In this document: one piece after another, positions 1-13,200 of the stretch
How the letters are laid out: the number at the start of each line of letters is the position of its first letter
Numbering within the stretch: the first letter of the stretch is position 1
Assembly: GCA_024803745.1 (NCBI GenBank)
Contig: JANJXV010000263.1
Location: 1,212,501-1,276,500 of the forward strand
Length of the DNA: 64,000 nucleotides
From: Megascapheus bottae
Lineage: Eukaryota; Chordata; Mammalia; Rodentia; Geomyidae
Direction of reading: 5' to 3'
The notes under the pieces: model-generated
What the model saw: only the letters and a program-made list of their open reading frames with translations
Database searches by the model: none
Told to the model about the DNA's origin: nothing
Translations under genes and position numbers: made by a program

Positions 1-1281
1 AGGGTTAGCTTCGGGGTTAGGGTTAGGTTTACGGTTAGAGTTAGGCTTAGGGTTAGGGTTAGGGTAAGGGTAAGGGTTAGGGATAGGGTAAGGGTTAGGG
101 ATAGGGTTAGGGTTAGGGTTAAGGTTAGGGTTAGGGTTAGGGTTAGTTTTAGGGTTAGGGTTAGTGTTAGGTTTAGGGTTGGGTTTAGGGTTAGGTTTAG
201 GCTTACTGTTAGGGTAAGGGTAAGGTTTAAGGATAGGGTAGGGTTAGTTTTAGGGTTAGGGTTAGGGTAAGGGTAAGGGTTAGGGATAGGGTTAGTGTTA
301 GGGTTAAAGTTAGGGTTAGGGTAAGGGTAAGAGTTTAGGTTAGATTTTGGGTTTGGGTAAGGGTTAGGGTTAGGGGTAATGTTAGGGTTAGGGTTAGGGC
401 CAGGGTTATTGTTAAGGTTAGGGTAAGGGTTAGGGTTAGGTTTAGGGTTAGGCTTATGGTTAGGGTTAGGGTAAGGGTAAGGGTTAGGGTTAAGGTTAGG
501 TTTAGAGTTAGGATTAGGATAGGATTAGGGTCAGGGTAAAGGTTACGGTTAGGTATAGGTTTTGGGTTATGGTAAGGGTAAGGGTAAGGGTTAGGTTTAG
601 TGTTAGGGTTAGGTTTAGGGTTAGGGTTATGGTTATTGTTAGTGTAAGGATAAGGGTTAGGGTTAGGGTTAGGGTTAGAGTTAGGTTTAGGGTTAGGGTT
701 AGGGTAAGGATATCTGTTAGGGTTCGGGTTAGGGTTAGGGTTAAGGTTAGGGTTAGGGATAGGGTTAGGGTAAGGATAAGGGTAAGGGTTAGGGATAGGG
801 TGAGGTTTAGGGTTAAGGTTAGGGTTAGGGTTAGGTTTAGAGTTAGGTTTAGGGTTAGGGTTAGGCTATGGGTAAGGGTTAGGTTTAGTGTTAGTGTTAG
901 TGTTAGGTTTAGGGTTAGGGATAGGGTTAGGGTAAGGGTTAGGGATAGGGTTAGGGTTAGGGTTAAGATTAGGGTTCGGGGTTAGGATTAGTTTTAGTGT
1001 TAGGGATAGGGTTAGGGTTAGGGTTAAGGTTAAGGTTAGTGTTAGAGTTAGGCTTAGGGTTAGGGTTAGGGTAAGGGTAAGGGTTAGGGTTAAGGTTAGG
1101 CTTACAGTTAGGATTATGGATAGGGTTAGGGTCAGGATAAAGGTTAAGGTTAGGTTTAGGTTTAGGCTTAGGGTAAGGGTAAGGTTTAGGTTTAGTGTTA
1201 GGTTTAGGTTTAGGGTTAGGGTTATGGTTATTGTTAGTGTAAGGATAAGGGTTAGGGTTAAGGTTAGGGTTAGGGTTAGGG

Positions 1282-1313
<32 letters not shown>

Positions 1314-1754
1314 AAGTGTAAGGGATAGGGTTAGGTTTAGGGTTAGGGTAAGGGTTAGGGTAAGGGTAAGGGTAAGGGTTAGGGTTAAGGTTAGGTTTAG
1401 GGTTAGTTTTAGGGTTAGTGTTAGGGTAGGGTAAGGGTAAGGGTTAGGGTTAAGGTTAGGTTTAGGGTTAGTGTTAGGGTTAGGGTTAGGGTTAGGGTAA
1501 GGGTTATGGTTAGGGTTAGGTTTAGGGTTAGGTTAAGGGTAAGTGTTAGGGTTACTGTTAGTGTTAGGATAAGGGTAAGGTTTAGGGTTAGGGTTAGCGT
1601 TAGGGTTCGGGGTTATGGTTAGGAATAGGGTTAGAGTTAGTTTTAGGGTTAGGGTTAGGGTAAGGGTAAGTGTTAAGGATAGGGTTAGGGATAGGGTTAA
1701 GGTTAGGTTTAGGGTTAGGGTTAGGGTTAGGGTTAGGGTTAGCGTTAGGGTTAG

Positions 1755-1871
1755 GGCAGGTTTTAAGGTAAGGGTAAGTGTTAGGGTTAGGGTTAGGGTT
1801 AGGATAAGGGAAAGGGTTAGGTTTAGGGTTAGGGTTAGGCTGAGGGGTTAGGGTTAGGGTTAGGGTTAGTT

Positions 1872-1906
<35 letters not shown>

Positions 1907-2087
1907 GTTTAGGGTTAGGGTTAGGTTAAAGGTAAGGGTTAGGGTTAGGGTTAGGGTTAGGGTAAGGGTAAGGATTAAGTTTAGGGTTAGGGTTAAGGTT
2001 AACGTTGAGTTTAGGGTTAGGGTTAGGGTTAGGGTAAGTGTTAGGGTTAGGGTAAGGGTTAGGGTGAGGGTTAGGGTTAGGGTTAGG
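1755..2087 (+). repeat. HOR-A internal sub-repeat, first copy
   Basis: Starts at the unusual GGCAGGTTTTAAGG and runs through a segment with GGATAAGGGAAAGGG and GGCTGAGGGG to a GGTGAGGG site. The same order of landmarks returns at 3,797-4,105 with small length differences (offset 2,042 falling to 2,018), and the opening motif appears a third time at 4,375. Present in each HOR-A copy. It supplies the homology used at the 13,333-13,363 junction. Confidence 0.8.
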
Positions 2088-3796
2088 TTTACGGTAAAGA
2101 TAAGGGTTAGGGTTAGAGTTAGGGTTAAGGTTGTGGTTAGGATTAGCGTAAGGGTTAGGATTAGGGTTAGGGTAAGTGTTAGGGTTAGGGTTATGGTTAG
2201 GATTAGATTTAGTGGTAGGATAAGGGTTAGGGTTAGGGTTAGGATTAGGTTTAGGGTTAGGGTAGGGGTAAGGGTAAGGGTTAGGGTTAGGGTTAGGGTA
2301 AGGGTAAGTGTTAGGGTCAGAGTTAGCGTTAAGGTAAGGGTAAGGGTTGGGGTTAGGGTTAGGTTTAGGTTTAGGTTAAGGGTAGGGTTAGGGTTAGGAT
2401 AAGTGTAAGGTTTAGGGTTAGGGTTAGGGCTAGGCTTAGGGTTAGGGTTAGGGTAAGAGTAAGGGTTAGGGTTAAGGTTAGGGTTAAGTTTAGGTTTAGG
2501 GTTAGGGTAAGGGTAAGTGTTAGGTTTAGGGTTAGGTTTAGGGTTAGGATAAGGTTAAGGGTTAGCGTTATGTTTAGGGTTAGGCTTAGGGGTTACGGTT
2601 AGTGTTAGGGTTAGGGTTAGGGTAAGGGTAAGGGTTAAGCTTAGGGTTAGTGTTACCTTTAGGATTAGGGTTAGTGTTAGGGTTAGGGTAAGGATAAGGT
2701 TAAGGGTTAAGGTTAGGGTTAGGTTTAGGGTTAGGGTTATGGTTAAGGTTAGGGTTAGGGTGAGGGTAATGTAAGCGTTAGGGTTAGATTTAGGGTTAGG
2801 GTTAGGATTATGGTTAGGGTTAGGGTAAGGATAAGGATTAGGGTTAGGGTTAGGGTTAGGGTTTGGGTTAGGGTAAGGGTAAGGGTGAGGGTTACGGTTA
2901 GGGTTAGGTTTAGGGTTGGGGTTAAGTCTAGGGTTAGGGTTAGGGTAAGGGTTAGGGTTAGGGTTAGGGTTAGGGTTAAGGTAAGGGTAAGGCTTAGGGA
3001 TAGGGTTAGGTTTAGGGTAAGTGTTAGGGTTAGGTTTAAGGTATGGGTTAGGTTTAGGGTTAGGGTTAGGGTTAGGATAAGGGTAAGGGTTAGGGTTAGG
3101 GTTAGGGTAAGGGTAAGGGTTATGGTCAGGATTAGGGTTAGGGTTAGGGTACCGTAAGGGTTAGGGTTAGGATTAGGGTTAGGGTTAGGTTTAGGGTATG
3201 GGTTAGGTTTAGGGTTAGGGTTAGGGTTAGGATAAGGGTAAGGGTTAGCGTTAGGGTAAGGGTTAGGCTTAGGGGGTATGGTTAGGGTTAGGGTTCGGGT
3301 TAGGGTAAGGGTAAGGGTTAGGTTTAGGGTTACGGTTATGTTTACGGTTAGGGTTTGTGTTAGGGTTAGGTTAGGATAAGGTTAGGGTTAAGGTTACTGT
3401 TAGGGTTAGGGTTAGGGTTAGGGTTAGGGTTAAGGTTAGGGTTAGGGTGAGGGTAATGTTAAGGGTTAGGGTTAGGATTAGGCTTAGGGTTAGGTTTAGG
3501 GTTAAGGTTAGGGTGAGGGTAATGGTAAGGGTTATGGTCAGGATTAGGGTTAGGGTTAGGTTTGGGTTAGGGTTAGGGTTAGGGTACCGTAAGGGTTAGG
3601 GTTAGGCTTAGGGTTAGGATTATGTAAGGGTTAGGGTTAAGGTTAGGTTTAGGGTTTGGTTTAGGGTAAGGGTAAGGGTTAGGATTACGGTTAGGGTTAG
3701 GGTTGGGGTTAAGGTTAGGGTTAGGGTTAGGGTAAGGGTAAGGGTAAGGGTAAGGGTAAGGGTTAGTGTTAGGGTTAGGTTTAGCGTTATGGTTAG

Positions 3797-3907
3797 GGCA
3801 GGTTTTAAGGTAAGGGTAAGTGTTAGGGTTAGGGTTAGGGTTAGGATAAGGGAAAGGGTTAGGTTTAGGGTTAGGGTTAGGCTGAAGGGTTAGGGTTAGG
3901 GTTAGTT

Positions 3908-3942
<35 letters not shown>

Positions 3943-4105
3943 GGTTAGGGTAAGGGTAAGGGTTAGGGTTACGGTTAGGGTTAGGGTAAGGGTAAGGATT
4001 AGGTTTAGGGTTAGGGTTAAGGTTAAGGTTGAGTTTAGGGTTAGGGTTAGGGTAAGTGTTAGCGTTAGGGTAATGGTTAGGGTGAGGGTTAGGGTTAGGG
4101 TTAGG
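3797..4105 (+). repeat. HOR-A internal sub-repeat, second copy
   Basis: Diverged partner of 1,755-2,087, opening with the same GGCAGGTTTTAAGG and closing at GGTGAGGG (4,081). It is followed about 270 bp later by a third short occurrence of the opening motif at 4,375. In copy 3 (near 13,055-13,363) this is where the HOR breaks off. Confidence 0.8.
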
Positions 4106-4460
4106 GTAAGGGTAAGGGTAAGTGTAAGGGTAAGGGTTAGTGCTAGTGTTAAGGTAAGGGTAAGGGATATGGTTAGGGTTAGGTTTAGGGTAAGGGTTAG
4201 GGTTAGGTTTAGGGTAAGGGTAAGGTTTCGGGTTAGGTTTAGGGTTAGGTTTAGGATAAGGGTAAGGGTTAGGTTTAGGGTTAGTTTTAAGGCTAGATTT
4301 AGTGTTAGGGAAAGGGTAAGGGTAAGGTTTAGGGTTAGGGTTAGGGTAAGGGTTAGGGTTAGCGTTAGGCTTAGGGCAGGTTTTAAGGTAAGGGTAAGTG
4401 TTAGGGTTAGGGTTAGGGTTAGGGTTAGGGTTAGGGTTAGGTTTAGTGTTAGGGTTAGGC

Positions 4461-4500
<40 letters not shown>

Positions 4501-4629
4501 GTTTAGGGTAGGGTTAGGGTAAGGGTTAGGATTACGGTTAGGTTTAGGGTTTTGTTAAGGGTAAGTGTTAGGGTTACGGTTAGGGTTAGGTTTAGTGTTT
4601 TGATAAGGGTAAGGTTTAGGTTTAGGGTT

Positions 4630-5910
4630 AGGGTTAGCTTCGGGGTTAGGGTTAGGTTTACGGTTAGAGTTAGGCTTAGGGTTAGGGTTAGGGTAAGGGT
4701 AAGGGTTAGGGATAGGGTAAGGGTTAGGGATAGGGTTAGGGTTAGGGTTAAGGTTAGGGTTAGGGTTAGGGTTAGTTTTAGGGTTAGGGTTAGTGTTAGG
4801 TTTAGGGTTGGGTTTAGGGTTAGGTTTAGGCTTACTGTTAGGGTAAGGGTAAGGTTTAAGGATAGGGTAGGGTTAGTTTTAGGGTTAGGGTTAGGGTAAG
4901 GGTAAGGGTTAGGGATAGGGTTAGTGTTAGGGTTAAAGTTAGGGTTAGGGTAAGGGTAAGAGTTTAGGTTAGATTTTGGGTTTGGGTAAGGGTTAGGGTT
5001 AGGGGTAATGTTAGGGTTAGGGTTAGGGCCAGGGTTATTGTTAAGGTTAGGGTAAGGGTTAGGGTTAGGTTTAGGGTTAGGCTTATGGTTAGGGTTAGGG
5101 TAAGGGTAAGGGTTAGGGTTAAGGTTAGGTTTAGAGTTAGGATTAGGATAGGATTAGGGTCAGGGTAAAGGTTACGGTTAGGTATAGGTTTTGGGTTATG
5201 GTAAGGGTAAGGGTAAGGGTTAGGTTTAGTGTTAGGGTTAGGTTTAGGGTTAGGGTTATGGTTATTGTTAGTGTAAGGATAAGGGTTAGGGTTAGGGTTA
5301 GGGTTAGAGTTAGGTTTAGGGTTAGGGTTAGGGTAAGGATATCTGTTAGGGTTCGGGTTAGGGTTAGGGTTAAGGTTAGGGTTAGGGATAGGGTTAGGGT
5401 AAGGATAAGGGTAAGGGTTAGGGATAGGGTGAGGTTTAGGGTTAAGGTTAGGGTTAGGGTTAGGTTTAGAGTTAGGTTTAGGGTTAGGGTTAGGCTATGG
5501 GTAAGGGTTAGGTTTAGTGTTAGTGTTAGTGTTAGGTTTAGGGTTAGGGATAGGGTTAGGGTAAGGGTTAGGGATAGGGTTAGGGTTAGGGTTAAGATTA
5601 GGGTTCGGGGTTAGGATTAGTTTTAGTGTTAGGGATAGGGTTAGGGTTAGGGTTAAGGTTAAGGTTAGTGTTAGAGTTAGGCTTAGGGTTAGGGTTAGGG
5701 TAAGGGTAAGGGTTAGGGTTAAGGTTAGGCTTACAGTTAGGATTATGGATAGGGTTAGGGTCAGGATAAAGGTTAAGGTTAGGTTTAGGTTTAGGCTTAG
5801 GGTAAGGGTAAGGTTTAGGTTTAGTGTTAGGTTTAGGTTTAGGGTTAGGGTTATGGTTATTGTTAGTGTAAGGATAAGGGTTAGGGTTAAGGTTAGGGTT
5901 AGGGTTAGGG

Positions 5911-5942
<32 letters not shown>

Positions 5943-6500
5943 AAGTGTAAGGGATAGGGTTAGGTTTAGGGTTAGGGTAAGGGTTAGGGTAAGGGTAAGG
6001 GTAAGGGTTAGGGTTAAGGTTAGGTTTAGGGTTAGTTTTAGGGTTAGTGTTAGGGTAGGGTAAGGGTAAGGGTTAGGGTTAAGGTTAGGTTTAGGGTTAG
6101 TGTTAGGGTTAGGGTTAGGGTTAGGGTAAGGGTTATGGTTAGGGTTAGGTTTAGGGTTAGGTTAAGGGTAAGTGTTAGGGTTACTGTTAGTGTTAGGATA
6201 AGGGTAAGGTTTAGGGTTAGGGTTAGCGTTAGGGTTCGGGGTTATGGTTAGGAATAGGGTTAGAGTTAGTTTTAGGGTTAGGGTTAGGGTAAGGGTAAGT
6301 GTTAAGGATAGGGTTAGGGATAGGGTTAAGGTTAGGTTTAGGGTTAGGGTTAGGGTTAGGGTTAGGGTTAGCGTTAGGGTTAGGGCAGGTTTTAAGGTAA
6401 GGGTAAGTGTTAGGGTTAGGGTTAGGGTTAGGATAAGGGAAAGGGTTAGGTTTAGGGTTAGGGTTAGGCTGAGGGGTTAGGGTTAGGGTTAGGGTTAGTT

Positions 6501-6535
<35 letters not shown>

Positions 6536-8536
6536 GTTTAGGGTTAGGGTTAGGTTAAAGGTAAGGGTTAGGGTTAGGGTTAGGGTTAGGGTAAGGGTAA
6601 GGATTAAGTTTAGGGTTAGGGTTAAGGTTAACGTTGAGTTTAGGGTTAGGGTTAGGGTTAGGGTAAGTGTTAGGGTTAGGGTAAGGGTTAGGGTGAGGGT
6701 TAGGGTTAGGGTTAGGTTTACGGTAAAGATAAGGGTTAGGGTTAGAGTTAGGGTTAAGGTTGTGGTTAGGATTAGCGTAAGGGTTAGGATTAGGGTTAGG
6801 GTAAGTGTTAGGGTTAGGGTTATGGTTAGGATTAGATTTAGTGGTAGGATAAGGGTTAGGGTTAGGGTTAGGATTAGGTTTAGGGTTAGGGTAGGGGTAA
6901 GGGTAAGGGTTAGGGTTAGGGTTAGGGTAAGGGTAAGTGTTAGGGTCAGAGTTAGCGTTAAGGTAAGGGTAAGGGTTGGGGTTAGGGTTAGGTTTAGGTT
7001 TAGGTTAAGGGTAGGGTTAGGGTTAGGATAAGTGTAAGGTTTAGGGTTAGGGTTAGGGCTAGGCTTAGGGTTAGGGTTAGGGTAAGAGTAAGGGTTAGGG
7101 TTAAGGTTAGGGTTAAGTTTAGGTTTAGGGTTAGGGTAAGGGTAAGTGTTAGGTTTAGGGTTAGGTTTAGGGTTAGGATAAGGTTAAGGGTTAGCGTTAT
7201 GTTTAGGGTTAGGCTTAGGGGTTACGGTTAGTGTTAGGGTTAGGGTTAGGGTAAGGGTAAGGGTTAAGCTTAGGGTTAGTGTTACCTTTAGGATTAGGGT
7301 TAGTGTTAGGGTTAGGGTAAGGATAAGGTTAAGGGTTAAGGTTAGGGTTAGGTTTAGGGTTAGGGTTATGGTTAAGGTTAGGGTTAGGGTGAGGGTAATG
7401 TAAGCGTTAGGGTTAGATTTAGGGTTAGGGTTAGGATTATGGTTAGGGTTAGGGTAAGGATAAGGATTAGGGTTAGGGTTAGGGTTAGGGTTTGGGTTAG
7501 GGTAAGGGTAAGGGTGAGGGTTACGGTTAGGGTTAGGTTTAGGGTTGGGGTTAAGTCTAGGGTTAGGGTTAGGGTAAGGGTTAGGGTTAGGGTTAGGGTT
7601 AGGGTTAAGGTAAGGGTAAGGCTTAGGGATAGGGTTAGGTTTAGGGTAAGTGTTAGGGTTAGGTTTAAGGTATGGGTTAGGTTTAGGGTTAGGGTTAGGG
7701 TTAGGATAAGGGTAAGGGTTAGGGTTAGGGTTAGGGTAAGGGTAAGGGTTATGGTCAGGATTAGGGTTAGGGTTAGGGTACCGTAAGGGTTAGGGTTAGG
7801 ATTAGGGTTAGGGTTAGGTTTAGGGTATGGGTTAGGTTTAGGGTTAGGGTTAGGGTTAGGATAAGGGTAAGGGTTAGCGTTAGGGTAAGGGTTAGGCTTA
7901 GGGGGTATGGTTAGGGTTAGGGTTCGGGTTAGGGTAAGGGTAAGGGTTAGGTTTAGGGTTACGGTTATGTTTACGGTTAGGGTTTGTGTTAGGGTTAGGT
8001 TAGGATAAGGTTAGGGTTAAGGTTACTGTTAGGGTTAGGGTTAGGGTTAGGGTTAGGGTTAAGGTTAGGGTTAGGGTGAGGGTAATGTTAAGGGTTAGGG
8101 TTAGGATTAGGCTTAGGGTTAGGTTTAGGGTTAAGGTTAGGGTGAGGGTAATGGTAAGGGTTATGGTCAGGATTAGGGTTAGGGTTAGGTTTGGGTTAGG
8201 GTTAGGGTTAGGGTACCGTAAGGGTTAGGGTTAGGCTTAGGGTTAGGATTATGTAAGGGTTAGGGTTAAGGTTAGGTTTAGGGTTTGGTTTAGGGTAAGG
8301 GTAAGGGTTAGGATTACGGTTAGGGTTAGGGTTGGGGTTAAGGTTAGGGTTAGGGTTAGGGTAAGGGTAAGGGTAAGGGTAAGGGTAAGGGTTAGTGTTA
8401 GGGTTAGGTTTAGCGTTATGGTTAGGGCAGGTTTTAAGGTAAGGGTAAGTGTTAGGGTTAGGGTTAGGGTTAGGATAAGGGAAAGGGTTAGGTTTAGGGT
8501 TAGGGTTAGGCTGAAGGGTTAGGGTTAGGGTTAGTT

Positions 8537-8571
<35 letters not shown>

Positions 8572-9089
8572 GGTTAGGGTAAGGGTAAGGGTTAGGGTTA
8601 CGGTTAGGGTTAGGGTAAGGGTAAGGATTAGGTTTAGGGTTAGAGTTAAGGTTAAGGTTGAGTTTAGGGTTAGGGTTAGGGTAAGTGTTAGCGTTAGGGT
8701 AATGGTTAGGGTGAGGGTTAGGGTTAGGATTAGGGTAAGGGTAAGGGTAAGTGTAAGGGTAAGGGTTAGTGCTAGTGTTAAGGTAAGGGTAAGGGATATG
8801 GTTAGGGTTAGGTTTAGGGTAAGGGTTAGGGTTAGGTTTAGGGTAAGGGTAAGGTTTCGGGTTAGGTTTAGGGTTAGGTTTAGGATAAGGGTAAGGGTTA
8901 GGTTTAGGGTTAGTTTTAAGGCTAGATTTAGTGTTAGGGAAAGGGTAAGGGTAAGGTTTAGGGTTAGGGTTAGGGTAAGGGTTAGGGTTAGCGTTAGGCT
9001 TAGGGCAGGTTTTAAGGTAAGGGTAAGTGTTAGGGTTAGGGTTAGGGTTAGGGTTAGGGTTAGGGTTAGGTTTAGTGTTAGGGTTAGGC

Positions 9090-9129
<40 letters not shown>

Positions 9130-9258
9130 GTTTAGGGTAGGGTTAGGGTAAGGGTTAGGATTACGGTTAGGTTTAGGGTTTTGTTAAGGGTAAGTGTTAG
9201 GGTTACGGTTAGGGTTAGGTTTAGTGTTTTGATAAGGGTAAGGTTTAGGTTTAGGGTT
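4630..9258 (+). repeat. HOR-A copy 2
   Basis: Second full copy, colinear with 1-4,629 without any length change. By eye I found only two substitutions against copy 1, both G to A: 8,644 (copy 1 position 4,015) and 8,729 (copy 1 position 4,100). Copy 3 has the copy 1 base at the first of these sites. Such near identity in a region where single hexamers vary freely implies a recent duplication or ongoing homogenisation. An assembly duplication is the alternative. Confidence 0.93.
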
Positions 9259-10539
9259 AGGGTTAGCTTCGGGGTTAGGGTTAGGTTTACGGTTAGAGTT
9301 AGGCTTAGGGTTAGGGTTAGGGTAAGGGTAAGGGTTAGGGATAGGGTAAGGGTTAGGGATAGGGTTAGGGTTAGGGTTAAGGTTAGGGTTAGGGTTAGGG
9401 TTAGTTTTAGGGTTAGGGTTAGTGTTAGGTTTAGGGTTGGGTTTAGGGTTAGGTTTAGGCTTACTGTTAGGGTAAGGGTAAGGTTTAAGGATAGGGTAGG
9501 GTTAGTTTTAGGGTTAGGGTTAGGGTAAGGGTAAGGGTTAGGGATAGGGTTAGTGTTAGGGTTAAAGTTAGGGTTAGGGTAAGGGTAAGAGTTTAGGTTA
9601 GATTTTGGGTTTGGGTAAGGGTTAGGGTTAGGGGTAATGTTAGGGTTAGGGTTAGGGCCAGGGTTATTGTTAAGGTTAGGGTAAGGGTTAGGGTTAGGTT
9701 TAGGGTTAGGCTTATGGTTAGGGTTAGGGTAAGGGTAAGGGTTAGGGTTAAGGTTAGGTTTAGAGTTAGGATTAGGATAGGATTAGGGTCAGGGTAAAGG
9801 TTACGGTTAGGTATAGGTTTTGGGTTATGGTAAGGGTAAGGGTAAGGGTTAGGTTTAGTGTTAGGGTTAGGTTTAGGGTTAGGGTTATGGTTATTGTTAG
9901 TGTAAGGATAAGGGTTAGGGTTAGGGTTAGGGTTAGAGTTAGGTTTAGGGTTAGGGTTAGGGTAAGGATATCTGTTAGGGTTCGGGTTAGGGTTAGGGTT
10001 AAGGTTAGGGTTAGGGATAGGGTTAGGGTAAGGATAAGGGTAAGGGTTAGGGATAGGGTGAGGTTTAGGGTTAAGGTTAGGGTTAGGGTTAGGTTTAGAG
10101 TTAGGTTTAGGGTTAGGGTTAGGCTATGGGTAAGGGTTAGGTTTAGTGTTAGTGTTAGTGTTAGGTTTAGGGTTAGGGATAGGGTTAGGGTAAGGGTTAG
10201 GGATAGGGTTAGGGTTAGGGTTAAGATTAGGGTTCGGGGTTAGGATTAGTTTTAGTGTTAGGGATAGGGTTAGGGTTAGGGTTAAGGTTAAGGTTAGTGT
10301 TAGAGTTAGGCTTAGGGTTAGGGTTAGGGTAAGGGTAAGGGTTAGGGTTAAGGTTAGGCTTACAGTTAGGATTATGGATAGGGTTAGGGTCAGGATAAAG
10401 GTTAAGGTTAGGTTTAGGTTTAGGCTTAGGGTAAGGGTAAGGTTTAGGTTTAGTGTTAGGTTTAGGTTTAGGGTTAGGGTTATGGTTATTGTTAGTGTAA
10501 GGATAAGGGTTAGGGTTAAGGTTAGGGTTAGGGTTAGGG

Positions 10540-10571
<32 letters not shown>

Positions 10572-11129
10572 AAGTGTAAGGGATAGGGTTAGGTTTAGGG
10601 TTAGGGTAAGGGTTAGGGTAAGGGTAAGGGTAAGGGTTAGGGTTAAGGTTAGGTTTAGGGTTAGTTTTAGGGTTAGTGTTAGGGTAGGGTAAGGGTAAGG
10701 GTTAGGGTTAAGGTTAGGTTTAGGGTTAGTGTTAGGGTTAGGGTTAGGGTTAGGGTAAGGGTTATGGTTAGGGTTAGGTTTAGGGTTAGGTTAAGGGTAA
10801 GTGTTAGGGTTACTGTTAGTGTTAGGATAAGGGTAAGGTTTAGGGTTAGGGTTAGCGTTAGGGTTCGGGGTTATGGTTAGGAATAGGGTTAGAGTTAGTT
10901 TTAGGGTTAGGGTTAGGGTAAGGGTAAGTGTTAAGGATAGGGTTAGGGATAGGGTTAAGGTTAGGTTTAGGGTTAGGGTTAGGGTTAGGGTTAGGGTTAG
11001 CGTTAGGGTTAGGGCAGGTTTTAAGGTAAGGGTAAGTGTTAGGGTTAGGGTTAGGGTTAGGATAAGGGAAAGGGTTAGGTTTAGGGTTAGGGTTAGGCTG
11101 AGGGGTTAGGGTTAGGGTTAGGGTTAGTT

Positions 11130-11164
<35 letters not shown>

Positions 11165-13165
11165 GTTTAGGGTTAGGGTTAGGTTAAAGGTAAGGGTTAG
11201 GGTTAGGGTTAGGGTTAGGGTAAGGGTAAGGATTAAGTTTAGGGTTAGGGTTAAGGTTAACGTTGAGTTTAGGGTTAGGGTTAGGGTTAGGGTAAGTGTT
11301 AGGGTTAGGGTAAGGGTTAGGGTGAGGGTTAGGGTTAGGGTTAGGTTTACGGTAAAGATAAGGGTTAGGGTTAGAGTTAGGGTTAAGGTTGTGGTTAGGA
11401 TTAGCGTAAGGGTTAGGATTAGGGTTAGGGTAAGTGTTAGGGTTAGGGTTATGGTTAGGATTAGATTTAGTGGTAGGATAAGGGTTAGGGTTAGGGTTAG
11501 GATTAGGTTTAGGGTTAGGGTAGGGGTAAGGGTAAGGGTTAGGGTTAGGGTTAGGGTAAGGGTAAGTGTTAGGGTCAGAGTTAGCGTTAAGGTAAGGGTA
11601 AGGGTTGGGGTTAGGGTTAGGTTTAGGTTTAGGTTAAGGGTAGGGTTAGGGTTAGGATAAGTGTAAGGTTTAGGGTTAGGGTTAGGGCTAGGCTTAGGGT
11701 TAGGGTTAGGGTAAGAGTAAGGGTTAGGGTTAAGGTTAGGGTTAAGTTTAGGTTTAGGGTTAGGGTAAGGGTAAGTGTTAGGTTTAGGGTTAGGTTTAGG
11801 GTTAGGATAAGGTTAAGGGTTAGCGTTATGTTTAGGGTTAGGCTTAGGGGTTACGGTTAGTGTTAGGGTTAGGGTTAGGGTAAGGGTAAGGGTTAAGCTT
11901 AGGGTTAGTGTTACCTTTAGGATTAGGGTTAGTGTTAGGGTTAGGGTAAGGATAAGGTTAAGGGTTAAGGTTAGGGTTAGGTTTAGGGTTAGGGTTATGG
12001 TTAAGGTTAGGGTTAGGGTGAGGGTAATGTAAGCGTTAGGGTTAGATTTAGGGTTAGGGTTAGGATTATGGTTAGGGTTAGGGTAAGGATAAGGATTAGG
12101 GTTAGGGTTAGGGTTAGGGTTTGGGTTAGGGTAAGGGTAAGGGTGAGGGTTACGGTTAGGGTTAGGTTTAGGGTTGGGGTTAAGTCTAGGGTTAGGGTTA
12201 GGGTAAGGGTTAGGGTTAGGGTTAGGGTTAGGGTTAAGGTAAGGGTAAGGCTTAGGGATAGGGTTAGGTTTAGGGTAAGTGTTAGGGTTAGGTTTAAGGT
12301 ATGGGTTAGGTTTAGGGTTAGGGTTAGGGTTAGGATAAGGGTAAGGGTTAGGGTTAGGGTTAGGGTAAGGGTAAGGGTTATGGTCAGGATTAGGGTTAGG
12401 GTTAGGGTACCGTAAGGGTTAGGGTTAGGATTAGGGTTAGGGTTAGGTTTAGGGTATGGGTTAGGTTTAGGGTTAGGGTTAGGGTTAGGATAAGGGTAAG
12501 GGTTAGCGTTAGGGTAAGGGTTAGGCTTAGGGGGTATGGTTAGGGTTAGGGTTCGGGTTAGGGTAAGGGTAAGGGTTAGGTTTAGGGTTACGGTTATGTT
12601 TACGGTTAGGGTTTGTGTTAGGGTTAGGTTAGGATAAGGTTAGGGTTAAGGTTACTGTTAGGGTTAGGGTTAGGGTTAGGGTTAGGGTTAAGGTTAGGGT
12701 TAGGGTGAGGGTAATGTTAAGGGTTAGGGTTAGGATTAGGCTTAGGGTTAGGTTTAGGGTTAAGGTTAGGGTGAGGGTAATGGTAAGGGTTATGGTCAGG
12801 ATTAGGGTTAGGGTTAGGTTTGGGTTAGGGTTAGGGTTAGGGTACCGTAAGGGTTAGGGTTAGGCTTAGGGTTAGGATTATGTAAGGGTTAGGGTTAAGG
12901 TTAGGTTTAGGGTTTGGTTTAGGGTAAGGGTAAGGGTTAGGATTACGGTTAGGGTTAGGGTTGGGGTTAAGGTTAGGGTTAGGGTTAGGGTAAGGGTAAG
13001 GGTAAGGGTAAGGGTAAGGGTTAGTGTTAGGGTTAGGTTTAGCGTTATGGTTAGGGCAGGTTTTAAGGTAAGGGTAAGTGTTAGGGTTAGGGTTAGGGTT
13101 AGGATAAGGGAAAGGGTTAGGTTTAGGGTTAGGGTTAGGCTGAAGGGTTAGGGTTAGGGTTAGTT

Positions 13166-13200
<35 letters not shown>

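Larger units (their letters stand above)
1..4629 (+). repeat. HOR-A copy 1 (4,629-bp higher-order repeat)
   Basis: Position 1 reads the same as 4,630 and 9,259, beginning AGGGTTAGCTTCGGGGTTAG, and every landmark checked recurs 4,629 bp later. Landmarks include the GATATCTG site near 718, the GGTACCG sites near 3,149 and 3,583, and the TTTTGATAAGGG site near 4,598. The array is already running at the left edge, so position 1 is an arbitrary register and more copies may lie outside. The unit contains an internal sub-repeat (1,755-2,087 and 3,797-4,105). No gene is visible: the open frames are uninterrupted Val-Arg-type readings of the hexamer. Confidence 0.93.

Noticed and set aside
3145..3155. 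GGTACCG sites in HOR-A (about 3,149 and 3,583, repeated in each copy) as regulatory palindromes
   Set aside because: Only GGTACC itself is palindromic. It arises from two variant hexamers, and its recurrence is explained by HOR copying.
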